From JAEUOS01 sp965279115 (lineage in GTDB: Bacteria > Pseudomonadota > Gammaproteobacteria > Burkholderiales > JAEUOS01), in the NCBI GenBank assembly GCA_965279115.1, contig OZ257137.1, forward strand, positions 3,472,001 through 3,536,000: a stretch of 64,000 nucleotides of DNA, in the 5' to 3' direction. Below, piece after piece: positions 17,173 to 26,241 of this stretch. A program made the translations under genes and the position numbers. The stretch's first letter is position 1. Each line of letters starts with the position of its first letter. The notes below the pieces were generated by a model. It did no database searches and was not told the DNA's origin. It saw nothing but the letters and a program-made list of their open reading frames with translations.

Positions 17173-18050
17173 ATACCCACCAGCGCTGCGCCGATCACGC
17201 CGGCAGAATCGCCCAGCTGATTGGGCACGATGGGCGTAGTCAGTTCATCGCTGAACACGCATGTCCTGACTGCGTCGATGCCGTGCGAATACAGGCCTTC
17301 GAAGTTGGACAAGCCGCCGCCCAGCACCACGATGTCGGGGTCGAGAACCGCCAGCAGATTGGCGACCGCCTGGCCGAAGCGGGCATAGAACTCCTCCACC
17401 GCGCCCGCGCAATCGGGATCACTCGTGCTGCCTGCGAGGATGGCGGCGGCAGTCATCGACCTGCCGGTGCGCGCCAGGAAGCTTTTTTCAATGCCGCCGC
17501 CGGAAATGAAAGTCTCCACACAACCCCGCGCCCCGCAATAGCATTGCGGGCCGGCGGGGTCGATCACCATGTGTCCCCATTCCCCGGCGATGGATTGCGG
17601 GCCGCGTCGGACCTGCCCGCCAATGACGATGCCGCCACCGCAACCGGTGCCCATGATCACGCCGAACACGCAGTCATGGCCGCGCCCGGCGCCCATCAGG
17701 GCCTCGGCCAATGCAAAGCAGTTGGCGTCGTTCTCGACCCGCAACGGGTGATGCAGCGCCGCTTCCAGCATGGCCGGAAGCGGCTGGCCGTTCAGGCACA
17801 CGGTGTTGGAGTTCTTGAGCAGCCCGGTTTTCGCCGAAATCGCGCCCGGCGTGCCCACACCCAGCGTATGCGGGGCGTCGTCGATGGTGTAGAGCAAGCC
17901 CGCATACAGGCCGGCGATGCGCGCGACGATATGCGCGGGCCCGCCTTCGGCTTCGGTGGGGATGCGGCGGCGGCCGAGTTCGCGGCCTTGCGCGTCAAGC
18001 GCGACGCCTTCGATCTTGGTGCCGCCCAGGTCGATGCCGATGCGGAACAT
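17169..18050 (-). CDS. ROK-family sugar kinase
   Basis: ATP-dependent hexose kinase of the ROK family (glucokinase, fructokinase or N-acetylglucosamine kinase type), 293 residues. It begins with the phosphate-1 motif IGIDLGGTKIEG, has the catalytic Asp region VENDANCFALAEA, and the ROK signature with the zinc site CYCGARGCVE near 168-177 after GEWGHM. The ENDANC spelling and length resemble bacterial N-acetylglucosamine kinase/fructokinase, but substrate cannot be fixed from sequence. Convergent with the PEP-CTERM gene, with stop codons overlapping; the toxin gene lies 25 bases upstream on the same strand. Confidence 0.9.
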   Translation of the reverse strand: MFRIGIDLGGTKIEGVALDAQGRELGRRRIPTEAEGGPAHIVARIAGLYAGLLYTIDDAPHTLGVGTPGAISAKTGLLKNSNTVCLNGQPLPAMLEAALHHPLRVENDANCFALAEALMGAGRGHDCVFGVIMGTGCGGGIVIGGQVRRGPQSIAGEWGHMVIDPAGPQCYCGARGCVETFISGGGIEKSFLARTGRSMTAAAILAGSTSDPDCAGAVEEFYARFGQAVANLLAVLDPDIVVLGGGLSNFEGLYSHGIDAVRTCVFSDELTTPIVPNQLGDSAGVIGAALVGI

Positions 18051-18075
18051 GGCGGGGTGGAGGTATGTGTGAAGG

Positions 18076-18498
18076 TCAGCCGGCCACGGTCCAGGGGTCG
18101 ATCACGGACAGGCCTGCGGCCATGAAGGCGCTGCTGTCACGCGACGCCACCGCGAATTCGCGCGAGGCGGCGATCGCGGCGATATAGCCGTCCGGCGTCG
18201 GAAATCCTTTTCCGGCAGCGCGTGCCTTGACAGCCAGATCGGCATAACGGCGCGCCGCATCGGTGTCGAATGGAAGAATTCGGTCAGGGAACAGCGTCAG
18301 CACGCCAGCGAGCGCGGCCGTCAACTTGTCCTTGCGCTTGCCCCTGGGGAGCGCACCGATACCGAACATCAGTTCGGCGATCGTGACGCTGGAGAGGTAG
18401 AGGGTCTCCGCCGCCTGTTCGTCGAGCCAATCGCGGACCGCCGGATCCGGCTCCGGCTTCATCGCCTCCGAGACGACATTGGTGTCGAGCAGGATCAT
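18076..18498 (-). CDS. PIN-domain toxin of a FitAB/VapBC-type module
   Basis: A 140-residue PIN-domain ribonuclease toxin. It starts MILLDTNVVSEAMK (D5 is the first acidic metal ligand), has IAELMFGIGALP in the middle and the later acidic patch FPTPDGYIAAIA (Asp near 97), the order typical of FitB/VapC proteins. The true ATG at 18498 shares one base with the antitoxin stop (TGATG). Expected to cleave RNA when freed from the antitoxin. Confidence 0.9.
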   Translation of the reverse strand: MILLDTNVVSEAMKPEPDPAVRDWLDEQAAETLYLSSVTIAELMFGIGALPRGKRKDKLTAALAGVLTLFPDRILPFDTDAARRYADLAVKARAAGKGFPTPDGYIAAIAASREFAVASRDSSAFMAAGLSVIDPWTVAG

Positions 18499-18749
18499 CA
18501 GAAACGCAGCGGTTTGGCGGGCGTTCTGTCGCGGGCTTGATTGAGAGCCTCGACATCGGCGTTGGTGAGCCCGATTTTCCGGCTCATGTCCGCAAGCGTC
18601 GTGCCGAGACGCAGCCGCCCAACCGGTCGCACGGCCGCCTCCAGAATGGCGCGCATCTCCGCTTCCGCGCTGCGTTTGTGTTGCGCCGCGCGGATCTTCA
18701 GCGCACGATGTGTTTCTTCCGGCAGGTTGCGAATGGTGACGGCGGCCAT
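18498..18749 (-). CDS. FitA-like antitoxin, ribbon-helix-helix
   Basis: An 83-residue antitoxin. The N-terminal ribbon-helix-helix domain (MAAVTIRNLPEETHRALKIR, 1-20, continuing AAQHKRSAEAEMRAIL) is the FitA/StbC type that binds DNA as a dimer. The C-terminal half (from about 45) should wrap the PIN toxin and block its active site. First gene of the pair; probably autoregulated through the repeats just upstream. Confidence 0.9.
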   Translation of the reverse strand: MAAVTIRNLPEETHRALKIRAAQHKRSAEAEMRAILEAAVRPVGRLRLGTTLADMSRKIGLTNADVEALNQARDRTPAKPLRF

Positions 18750-18778
18750 GATGGTGTTTAGCCAAGTTCAAACCACAA

Positions 18779-18815
18779 TGCTATCACTTTATAAGAATTG
18801 CTATCAAAAAGCAAT
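18779..18815. promoter_or_regulatory. Candidate toxin-antitoxin operator with direct and inverted repeats
   Basis: Just upstream of the antitoxin start lies an AT-rich stretch with the direct repeat TGCTATCA at 18779-18786 and 18799-18806, exactly 20 bases (two helical turns) apart. It overlaps a perfect inverted repeat ATTGCT (18797-18802) / AGCAAT (18810-18815). TATAAA on the minus strand lies between the repeats. This is the layout expected for cooperative ribbon-helix-helix binding; the binding itself is inferred. Confidence 0.55.
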
Positions 18816-19032
18816 GATCGCACGCGGTGGATTCACGATTAAATTGGAGGAACGACATGCGCCGCATACGTTCTATCTTTTCGCCCGATAGACCTCGGAT
18901 GGCCGCCTTCGGAGAACTAGCCGGCAAACCCAAGCCATACTGGTACCGTTGGGTATCGACGACCGAACGGGATTCGATCCTCGCAGTGTGGCTATAGCAA
19001 CACCGCCGTCGCGCGCACTTCGGTCCGCGCCA
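18816..19032. other. Non-coding stretch between the toxin-antitoxin module and the HlyC-like gene
   Basis: Part of a 340-base gap (18750-19089) between divergent units. Apart from the toxin-antitoxin repeats at one end and the promoter at the other I see no gene, tRNA or clear structured RNA; short frames here have no family signature. Confidence 0.5.
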
Positions 19033-19060
19033 TTGTCCGGTGGTGCGGGCCGACTACAAT
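19033..19060 (+). promoter_or_regulatory. Candidate sigma-70 promoter of the HlyC-like gene
   Basis: TTGTCC (19033-19038) and TACAAT (19055-19060) are spaced by 16 bases; transcription would start near 19067, only about 23 bases before the ATG at 19090. No good Shine-Dalgarno lies between them. Confidence 0.5.
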
Positions 19061-19089
19061 CCACAGGCTTGCATTCGCCTGAACCCCCC

Positions 19090-19608
19090 ATGCAACCGGA
19101 GCCCGCCGCCACCGACTTGTCCAGCCTGCCCCCGGGCGTGGCGGCCATGCGCGTGCGCGACAAGCAGGCGGCGCTTGGCATGGCGGTCAACTACCTGATG
19201 GGCGATCCCGCGTTCGCCCGCCTGCCGTTCGGCTTCTGGTCCCGGGTGCTGGTTGGTCAGGTCAACCGCGGCCACTACCTGTTTGTCACGCGCGCCTCGC
19301 GCATCGTCGGCTTTGTCGGCTGGGCCTATGCGACCCGGCCGGTGGCCGAGGCGTGGTTGTCGGGCAAGCGCGAGATCGGCTCCGCAGAAAGCATGACGGG
19401 TGAAATCGTCCTCATCAATGCCTGGAAGGCGGACTCGGCCGAGGCCAATCGATTTGTGCTCGCCGCATTCCGGCCGGCCATGGTCGGCCGCGAGATGGTT
19501 TTTGCCAAGCGTTTCTACAAGGACGGCCGGGTCAGGCCCTTGCGGGTCAACGTCAATGCGTTTGTCGAACGCCACATCGCCGGCGCCAGGGCCAGTCCGG
19601 CGCAGTGA
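19090..19608 (+). CDS. HlyC-like toxin-activating acyltransferase homologue, catalytic pair apparently lost
   Basis: A 172-residue protein of HlyC/CyaC length (about 170) and pattern. HlyC proteins move an acyl chain from acyl carrier protein to lysines of RTX toxins. Matching blocks are a start helix followed by DPAFARLPFGFW, VNRGHYLFVTRASRIVGFVGWA (HlyC has ANQYALLTRDNYPVAYCSWA), WLSGKREIG and a RFYKDGRVRPLRV end block. By my recollection of HlyC, catalytic His23 aligns with Phe42 and Asp92 with Val107, so both key residues look replaced. No RTX toxin or type I exporter is near. The ATG at 19090 fits the family length; the frame extends upstream to 18949 but through the promoter. Confidence 0.7.
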   Translation: MQPEPAATDLSSLPPGVAAMRVRDKQAALGMAVNYLMGDPAFARLPFGFWSRVLVGQVNRGHYLFVTRASRIVGFVGWAYATRPVAEAWLSGKREIGSAESMTGEIVLINAWKADSAEANRFVLAAFRPAMVGREMVFAKRFYKDGRVRPLRVNVNAFVERHIAGARASPAQ

Positions 19609-19626
19609 CATGCCGGGCCGGGGGAC

Positions 19627-20190
19627 CTATCGCGCCGCCTCCGGCTTGACACTGCCGATGACCCGTATGCCGCCTTTCTTCTCGGGCGCCACCACCACCG
19701 CCTCGCCGGACTGGGGATAAATACCGCTAATGGCCGTGACCATCACCTGATGGGTCACCAGCACGAGCGGCGCCTCGCCGGGCTTGATGCGGGCGATACG
19801 CGCCCGCACCTCGGCAACTTGCGCCGCCTCGCTTTCGCGTGCGCTGATAAAGGAATTGAGCGCCGGCCAGTCGCGCGCGGTGCCGAACGCGAGGCTGGCG
19901 GTATCGCGGCAGCGGCACCATTGGCTGGTCAGCACTTCGCCGGGCTTGAGCCCGAGCGACTTCAGGTGGCTGCCGATGCGTTGCGCTTCGGCGCGGCCTT
20001 CGGTGGACAGGTTGCGCTGAGTGGCGCAGTCGTCGATCCTGAACCCGGGCGGGTCGAAGGTGCCGGGCGCGGTGGCGTGGCGTATCAGGATAGCCACGCC
20101 ACCGGCGCGCATGGCGTCGGCCACCTGGGCAGCCTTGAGCGGGGCGGAGATCGAAAGCAGCAGTACAAACAGGGCGAAGGCGCGGCGCAT
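19627..20190 (-). CDS. Exported histidine phosphatase superfamily protein
   Basis: A 187-residue protein with a signal peptide (cleavage near APLKAA, residue 21). The phosphohistidine motif is LIRHATAPG near 34-42, then NLSTEGRAEAQRIG, TSQWCRCRDTA and the second catalytic His in LVTHQVMV near 146. This is the compact periplasmic branch of the superfamily; the substrate is unknown. Two close cysteines (CRC) are unusual but occur in this branch. Divergent from dusA across a 52-base gap. Confidence 0.85.
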   Translation of the reverse strand: MRRAFALFVLLLSISAPLKAAQVADAMRAGGVAILIRHATAPGTFDPPGFRIDDCATQRNLSTEGRAEAQRIGSHLKSLGLKPGEVLTSQWCRCRDTASLAFGTARDWPALNSFISARESEAAQVAEVRARIARIKPGEAPLVLVTHQVMVTAISGIYPQSGEAVVVAPEKKGGIRVIGSVKPEAAR

Positions 20191-20195
20191 GGGTC

Positions 20196-20221
20196 TTTGC
20201 GGTAGGACGGACGCCTATAAT
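20196..20221 (+). promoter_or_regulatory. Candidate dusA promoter
   Basis: A perfect -10 TATAAT at 20216-20221 lies 21 bases before the dusA ATG. The -35 is weak (TTTGCG at 20196 with only 14 bases of spacing). The assignment rests mainly on the -10 and its position. Confidence 0.4.
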
Positions 20222-20242
20222 TCTGGCTCAAATAGAGCGCAG

Positions 20243-21235
<993 letters not shown>

Positions 21236-21246
21236 GGAATCACGCC

Positions 21247-22422
21247 ATGATCATCCGGTCGCTCCTCGATACCGACCTGTACAAGTTCACCATGATGCAG
21301 GTGGTGTTGCACCAGTTTCCGGGCGCGCAGGTGGAGTACCGTTTCAAGTGCCGCAACCCCGGCGTGCAACTCGCGCCCCATGTGGAGGAGATCCGCGCCG
21401 AGATCGCCGGGCTGTGTCGCCTGCGTTTCGCCGAAGAGGAACTCGATTACCTGCGCTCGATGCGCTTCATGAAGAGCGACTTCATCGACTTTCTCGGCCT
21501 GTTCCAGATGAACCAGAAGTGGGTGCAGGTCGAGGCGCGTGCCGATGGCGCCATCGACATCACCGTCAAGGGGCCGTGGCTGCACACCATCCTGTTCGAG
21601 ATTCCGATCCTGGCCATCGTCAACGAGGTGTACTTCCGCAATACCCGGCCGGCGCCCGATCTGCAGGAAGGGCGCAAGCGGCTCAACGACAAGATCGCGC
21701 TCGTCGCGGGCCATCCGGACCTCACCGACATGCGCATTGCCGACTACGGCACGCGGCGGCGTTTTTCGCGTGACTGGCAGGAGGAGGTCGTCGTGACGCT
21801 CAAGCAGAAGCTGGGAGCCAACTTCGCCGGCACCTCCAACGTGCTTCTGGCGATGCGCCACGGGTTGACGCCGCTGGGAACCATGGCGCACGAGTACCTG
21901 CAGGCCTGCCAGGCGCTGGGCCCGCGCTTGCGCGATTCGCAGACCTTCGCTTTCGAAAAGTGGGCCGCCGAGTATCGCGGCGACCTCGGCATCGCGCTAT
22001 CCGACGTTTACGGCCTGGCGCCGTTCCTGCGCGACTTCGACATGTATTTCTGCAAGCTCTTCGACGGTGCGCGCCATGATTCCGGCGACCCGTTCGACTG
22101 GGGCGAGCGCCTGATCGAGCATTACCGAAAGAACCGGGTCGACCCGCGCACCAAGACCCTGATCTTCTCCGACGGCCTCGACGTGCCGCTGGCGGTGCGC
22201 CTGTTCGAGCGCTTCCGCGGCCGCGCGCTCACCGCCTTCGGCGTCGGCACCAATCTCACCAACGACCTGGGCTACACCCCCATCAACATCGTCATCAAGA
22301 TGGTTCGCTGCAACGGCCAGCCGGTTGCCAAGCTGTCGGATTCGCCGGACAAGAACATGTGCGATGACGAGCGCTACCTGGCCTACCTGCGCCAGGTGTT
22401 CGAGATTCCCCAGCCTGCCTGA
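21247..22422 (+). CDS. pncB: Nicotinate phosphoribosyltransferase
   Basis: Salvages nicotinate to nicotinate mononucleotide with PRPP and ATP for NAD synthesis in the cytoplasm. At 391 residues it opens MIIRSLLDTDLYKFTMMQVV, the family start, and includes the GTSNVLLAMRHGLTPLGTMAHE block (cosubstrate and autophosphorylation-His region), RHDSGDPFDWGE and the PRPP-site segment FSDGLDVPLAV. It starts 11 bases after dusA, so they probably form one transcript. Confidence 0.95.
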   Translation: MIIRSLLDTDLYKFTMMQVVLHQFPGAQVEYRFKCRNPGVQLAPHVEEIRAEIAGLCRLRFAEEELDYLRSMRFMKSDFIDFLGLFQMNQKWVQVEARADGAIDITVKGPWLHTILFEIPILAIVNEVYFRNTRPAPDLQEGRKRLNDKIALVAGHPDLTDMRIADYGTRRRFSRDWQEEVVVTLKQKLGANFAGTSNVLLAMRHGLTPLGTMAHEYLQACQALGPRLRDSQTFAFEKWAAEYRGDLGIALSDVYGLAPFLRDFDMYFCKLFDGARHDSGDPFDWGERLIEHYRKNRVDPRTKTLIFSDGLDVPLAVRLFERFRGRALTAFGVGTNLTNDLGYTPINIVIKMVRCNGQPVAKLSDSPDKNMCDDERYLAYLRQVFEIPQPA

Positions 22423-22459
22423 GGGGCGTGCCTGACGTCGCGACACACGACCGCTTGGT

Positions 22460-22465
22460 TACAAT
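22460..22465 (+). promoter_or_regulatory. TACAAT -10-like element before the aminotransferase gene
   Basis: TACAAT ends 23 bases before the ATG at 22489, a spacing that recurs for several genes in this window. No convincing -35 was found, so this is tentative. A GAGGAGA Shine-Dalgarno follows it. Confidence 0.3.
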
Positions 22466-22488
22466 CGGCGATCGAGGAGAACTGAACC

Positions 22489-23706
22489 ATGAAAAACGAG
22501 AACTTCCCCAAGCTTTCCAACCGGTCATCCGCACTCGGCACCGAGAACGCCTTCGTCGTTCTGGCGGAGGTCACCGCCCTACAGCGCGCCGGCCACGACA
22601 TCATTTCCTTCTGCATCGGCCAGCCGGATTTCCCGACGCCTTCGAACATCCAGGACGCGGCGGTCAAGGCGATTCGCGAAGGCAAGCACGGTTACACACC
22701 TTCCAACGGCATTCCGGAATTGCGCGAAGCGATTGCGAAGGAAGTCAACCGCATGCGCGGCCTCAATGTCACGGCCGACGACGTGGTGGTCGGTTCCGGT
22801 GCCAAGCCGTTCATCGCCTATGCCATCCTCTCGACCACCGATTTCGGCAGCGGCGACGAGGTGATCTACCCCAATCCGGGTTTCCCGATCTATGAATCGC
22901 AGATCGTCGCCAACGGCGCGGTGCCGGTGCCGCTGGGCTTGAAGGAAGCGCGCAATTTCGCCTTCGACCCGGCCGAACTCGAAGCCGCGATCACGCCGCG
23001 CACCCGCATGCTCATCCTCAACACGCCGCACAACCCCACCGGCGGCTCGCTTTCGGCCAGGGACCTGGCCGACATCGCGGCGATCATGCGGCGCCACCCG
23101 CAGGTGTGGATCTACGCCGACGAGATCTATTCGCGGCTGATCTATGACGGCGCGTTCCAGTCCATCGCCGCGCTGCCCGACATGCTCGAGCGCACCATCA
23201 TTTCCGACGGCGCCTCCAAGACCTGGGCGATGACAGGCTGGCGCATCGGCTACGCGGTCAACCGCACCCTGGCGCCGACCTTCACCCGCTGGGTCACCAA
23301 CACCGAGTCGTGCGCCTCGCACATCAGCCAGTGGGCGGCGGTGGAAGCCCTCAACGGCCCGCAGGACGCGGCCGAGATGATGAAGGCGTCCTTCCTCAAG
23401 CGCCGCGACCTGATCGTCGGCCTGCTCAACCAGGTGCCGGGCATTTCCTGCCTTACGCCCGGCGGCGCGTTCTACGCCTGGCCGAATGTCACCGAGGCCT
23501 GCCGCATGACCGGCTGTGCCGACTCCGAGGTGTTTCGCAAGAAGCTGCTCAACGAAGCCGGCGTGGCTGTCTTGGCCGACATCCATTTCGGTGCCCGCGT
23601 CGCCGGCGAAGGCCAGCACATCCGCTTTTCCTATGCGGCTTCCGAGGAAGCCATCAAGGGCGGCGTGGCGCGCATTGCGGACTGGGTGAAGAAGAACAGC
23701 CGCTGA
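22489..23706 (+). CDS. Class I/II pyridoxal-phosphate aminotransferase
   Basis: A 405-residue fold-type I aminotransferase of the aspartate/aromatic aminotransferase group. The cofactor Asn is in NTPHNPTGG, Asp/Tyr in IYADEIYSRLIYDG, the Schiff-base Lys in SDGASKTWAMTGWRIGY, and the substrate-carboxylate Arg in HIRFSYAA near the end. Substrate is not readable; the annotation 'aspartate aminotransferase' is common for such proteins but unproven. Separate unit after pncB. Confidence 0.9.
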   Translation: MKNENFPKLSNRSSALGTENAFVVLAEVTALQRAGHDIISFCIGQPDFPTPSNIQDAAVKAIREGKHGYTPSNGIPELREAIAKEVNRMRGLNVTADDVVVGSGAKPFIAYAILSTTDFGSGDEVIYPNPGFPIYESQIVANGAVPVPLGLKEARNFAFDPAELEAAITPRTRMLILNTPHNPTGGSLSARDLADIAAIMRRHPQVWIYADEIYSRLIYDGAFQSIAALPDMLERTIISDGASKTWAMTGWRIGYAVNRTLAPTFTRWVTNTESCASHISQWAAVEALNGPQDAAEMMKASFLKRRDLIVGLLNQVPGISCLTPGGAFYAWPNVTEACRMTGCADSEVFRKKLLNEAGVAVLADIHFGARVAGEGQHIRFSYAASEEAIKGGVARIADWVKKNSR

Positions 23707-23805
23707 GCCAGACGGTGGCCCGGATCGCGGCCACTCGATGTTGCGGCACCGTCCCCGCAGAGCGGCGGGCCGCGTTTGCAGTGTGGTTTCAGGGGGAGTA
23801 GTTCG

Positions 23806-25185
23806 ATGAATGTGGTACGTGCGTTGTTCGCCGCCACCGTCCTTTTCGGCAGCGGCGCGGCCATGGCCGCGGATTTCGTTCCGCATATCGTGACCATAGG
23901 ACCGGTGCCGGTGGATTTCCTGTTGTTCGCCGGCGTGTTGCTGGGCATCGCCATGTTTCACAAGCACACCTTCAATATCGCCGTCGGTGGGCTGGTGGTC
24001 GTGGCCCTCTACAAGGTGCTGGTCACCGGTTTCAAGGCCGGGGCAGGAGTTGGGGGGCTGGCCGCCCATCTGGGCCACGAATGGGTGACGCTGGCCAACC
24101 TGCTGGGCCTGCTGATGGGCTTCGCGCTCCTGTCCAAGCATTTCGAGGACAGCCGGGCACCCGACCTGCTGCCACATTACCTGCCGGATGACTGGAAGGG
24201 AGGCTTCGTCCTTTTGATCCTGGTGTTCGTGCTCTCGGCGTTTCTCGACAACATCGCCGCCGCACTCATCGGTGGCACGGTGGCCGCCGGGGTGTTCCGC
24301 CACAAGGTGCATATCGGTTACCTGGCAGCGATCGTGGCGGCGTCCAATGCTGGTGGTTCAGGTTCGGTCGTCGGCGACACGACCACCACGATGATGTGGA
24401 TCGACGGCGTCAATCCAATCGACGTCCTGGGTGCGTACGTGGCTGCCTTTACCGCGCTGGCGTTCTTCGGTGTGGCCGCGGCACGTCAGCAGCATGCCTA
24501 TAACCCCATCACGAAGGACTCGCCGCCCGGACTGCATGTGGACTGGGCGCGCCTCGGAATTGTCGCCTTCATTCTTGTGGTGGCGATCGTCGCGAACGTC
24601 ACGGCCAACCTCAGGTTCCCGCACGTGCTGGACCATTTTCCGGTGATTGGCGCGGCGGTGTGGGTGGCCATTGTTCTGGCGGTTCCGGTGCGCAAGCCCG
24701 AGTGGTCGCTGTTGCCGGAAGCCTTCAAGGGTACGATCTTCCTGCTGTCCCTGGTGACCATCGCGTCGATGATGCCGGTCGAGCATCTGCCGGTGGCGTC
24801 CTGGCAAACCGCGCTGGGTCTGGGCTTTGTGTCCGCGGTGTTCGACAACATTCCATTGACCGCCCTGGCATTGAAGCAAGGCGGTTACGACTGGGGTTTC
24901 CTGGCCTACGCAGTCGGCTTTGGCGGCTCGATGATCTGGTTCGGATCTTCCGCCGGCGTGGCCTTGTCCAACCAGTTCCCGGAGGCGCGCTCGGTAGGCG
25001 CCTGGCTCAAGGGCGGATGGCATGTCGCGGTCGGCTATGTGCTGGGGTTCTTTGTGATGCTGGCCATCTCGGGTTGGCACCCCACGGAAAAGCGGGTCAA
25101 GGGCGATGGCGCCTCCACGCCCACCATGTTGGCGCCTGCCGCCGGAAGTGTGACGCCGACCGGGACCGACGTCCCCCGCAAATAG
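23806..25185 (+). CDS. NhaD-like Na+/H+ antiporter or CitMHS/ArsB-family transporter
   Basis: A 459-residue ion transporter superfamily protein with about 12 hydrophobic segments and an N-terminal signal-like helix. Two inverted-repeat signatures are visible: SAFLDNIAAALIGG (D148, N149) and SAVFDNIPLTALAL (about 344-357), each with the Asp-Asn pair of NhaD, along with GGSGSVVGDTTTTMMW. Hence sodium/proton exchange is the best guess; citrate or other anion transport is the alternative. A strong AGGGGGAG site selects the ATG at 23806. Confidence 0.8.
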   Translation: MNVVRALFAATVLFGSGAAMAADFVPHIVTIGPVPVDFLLFAGVLLGIAMFHKHTFNIAVGGLVVVALYKVLVTGFKAGAGVGGLAAHLGHEWVTLANLLGLLMGFALLSKHFEDSRAPDLLPHYLPDDWKGGFVLLILVFVLSAFLDNIAAALIGGTVAAGVFRHKVHIGYLAAIVAASNAGGSGSVVGDTTTTMMWIDGVNPIDVLGAYVAAFTALAFFGVAAARQQHAYNPITKDSPPGLHVDWARLGIVAFILVVAIVANVTANLRFPHVLDHFPVIGAAVWVAIVLAVPVRKPEWSLLPEAFKGTIFLLSLVTIASMMPVEHLPVASWQTALGLGFVSAVFDNIPLTALALKQGGYDWGFLAYAVGFGGSMIWFGSSAGVALSNQFPEARSVGAWLKGGWHVAVGYVLGFFVMLAISGWHPTEKRVKGDGASTPTMLAPAAGSVTPTGTDVPRK

Positions 25186-25259
25186 GACTGCGCGGATTGC
25201 CGGGAGCGTACCTCCCGTCCATGTTGTGTTCCGGCAGTCGCCCAGCTTGCGACACTGGC

Positions 25260-25265
25260 TACAAT
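25260..25265 (+). promoter_or_regulatory. TACAAT -10-like element before the TauD-like gene
   Basis: TACAAT lies 55 bases before the ATG at 25321 in the 135-base gap after the antiporter gene. No matching -35 is evident. Confidence 0.25.
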
Positions 25266-25320
25266 CCTGCCTTTCCGTTCGCTGTTGAGGCGCGTGGGGC
25301 ATTACCCACGCAGTCAAGCC

Positions 25321-26181
25321 ATGAAAGTTGATTCCTTGCCCGATGGTTTTGGTGCCGTAATTCACGACGTGCGGGTCGATCAACTCGCGCCGGAGGAGTT
25401 CTCGGCCGTCAAGCATGCCTGGCATGCCCATCACGGTTTGATGGTGTTTCCGCGCCAGGCGGTATCCGATGCCGGCCTGTTGAAGTTTTCGCGCTTGCTG
25501 GGCGACCTGGATTTGCCGCCCAACCAGGAAAACGGGCGCCAGAGCGCTCCGGGCTTTCCTGAAATCTACGTCGTCTCGAACATCAAGGACAACACGGGAC
25601 AACCGATCGGCGCGCTGGGCGATGGCGAGGCTGTCTGGCATACCGACATGAGCTATGCCGCAGTGCCGCCGCTGGCTTCCATGCTGGTGGCGCGCGAGAT
25701 CCCGGCATCCGGCGGCAGCACCTGGTTTTGCGACATGGTGGCCGCCGCCGCCGCGCTGCCGGCCGACCTGCGCGCCCGGGCGGAACGACTGCAGGTGAAG
25801 CATGATGGCACGTACAACTCGGGGGGCTACCTGCGCAAGGGTGTTACGGCCACCGACGACCCGGCGGCAGCGCCAGGCACCTTGCATCCGGCCATCATCC
25901 GGATTCCTGAAACCGGCGATGCCGCCTTGTACCTCGGGCGCCGCCGCCTGGCCTACATTCCCGGCCTGGCCCGCGAGGAAAGCGAAGCCCTGCTCGATAC
26001 GCTGTGGGGCTATGCTGCCGACGAGCGGCGCGTCTACAAGCATCAATGGCAGGTCGGCGACCTGGTGGTGTGGGACAACCGCACCACCATGCACCGACGC
26101 GACCCATTCCCGGCCACCGAACGGCGCCTGATGCACCGCACGCAGGTCAAGGCAACGGTGGCGCCGCTTGCCTACGCCTAG
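25321..26181 (+). CDS. TauD/TfdA-family Fe(II)/2-oxoglutarate dioxygenase
   Basis: A 286-residue 2-oxoglutarate-dependent dioxygenase. The iron facial triad is H107-x-D109 (WHTDMSY) and H258 (MHRRDPF), and an Arg near 268 should bind 2-oxoglutarate. Family members oxidise taurine, alkyl sulfates, 2,4-D-like aryloxyalkanoates or other acids; nothing here fixes the substrate. It stands alone after the antiporter and before the AI-2E family gene, close to the catabolic cluster. Confidence 0.9.
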   Translation: MKVDSLPDGFGAVIHDVRVDQLAPEEFSAVKHAWHAHHGLMVFPRQAVSDAGLLKFSRLLGDLDLPPNQENGRQSAPGFPEIYVVSNIKDNTGQPIGALGDGEAVWHTDMSYAAVPPLASMLVAREIPASGGSTWFCDMVAAAAALPADLRARAERLQVKHDGTYNSGGYLRKGVTATDDPAAAPGTLHPAIIRIPETGDAALYLGRRRLAYIPGLAREESEALLDTLWGYAADERRVYKHQWQVGDLVVWDNRTTMHRRDPFPATERRLMHRTQVKATVAPLAYA

Positions 26182-26241
26182 CCAGCCGGCCGGGAGCGTG
26201 AAGGCGGCCTCGCGCGGGGACATGGCAGCGGCGGACGGGGC

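Noticed and set aside
17112..18125. Long plus-strand open frame over the ROK kinase gene
   Set aside because: Shadow of a clear minus-strand ROK protein; translation shows no family pattern and has low-complexity Arg/His-rich composition.
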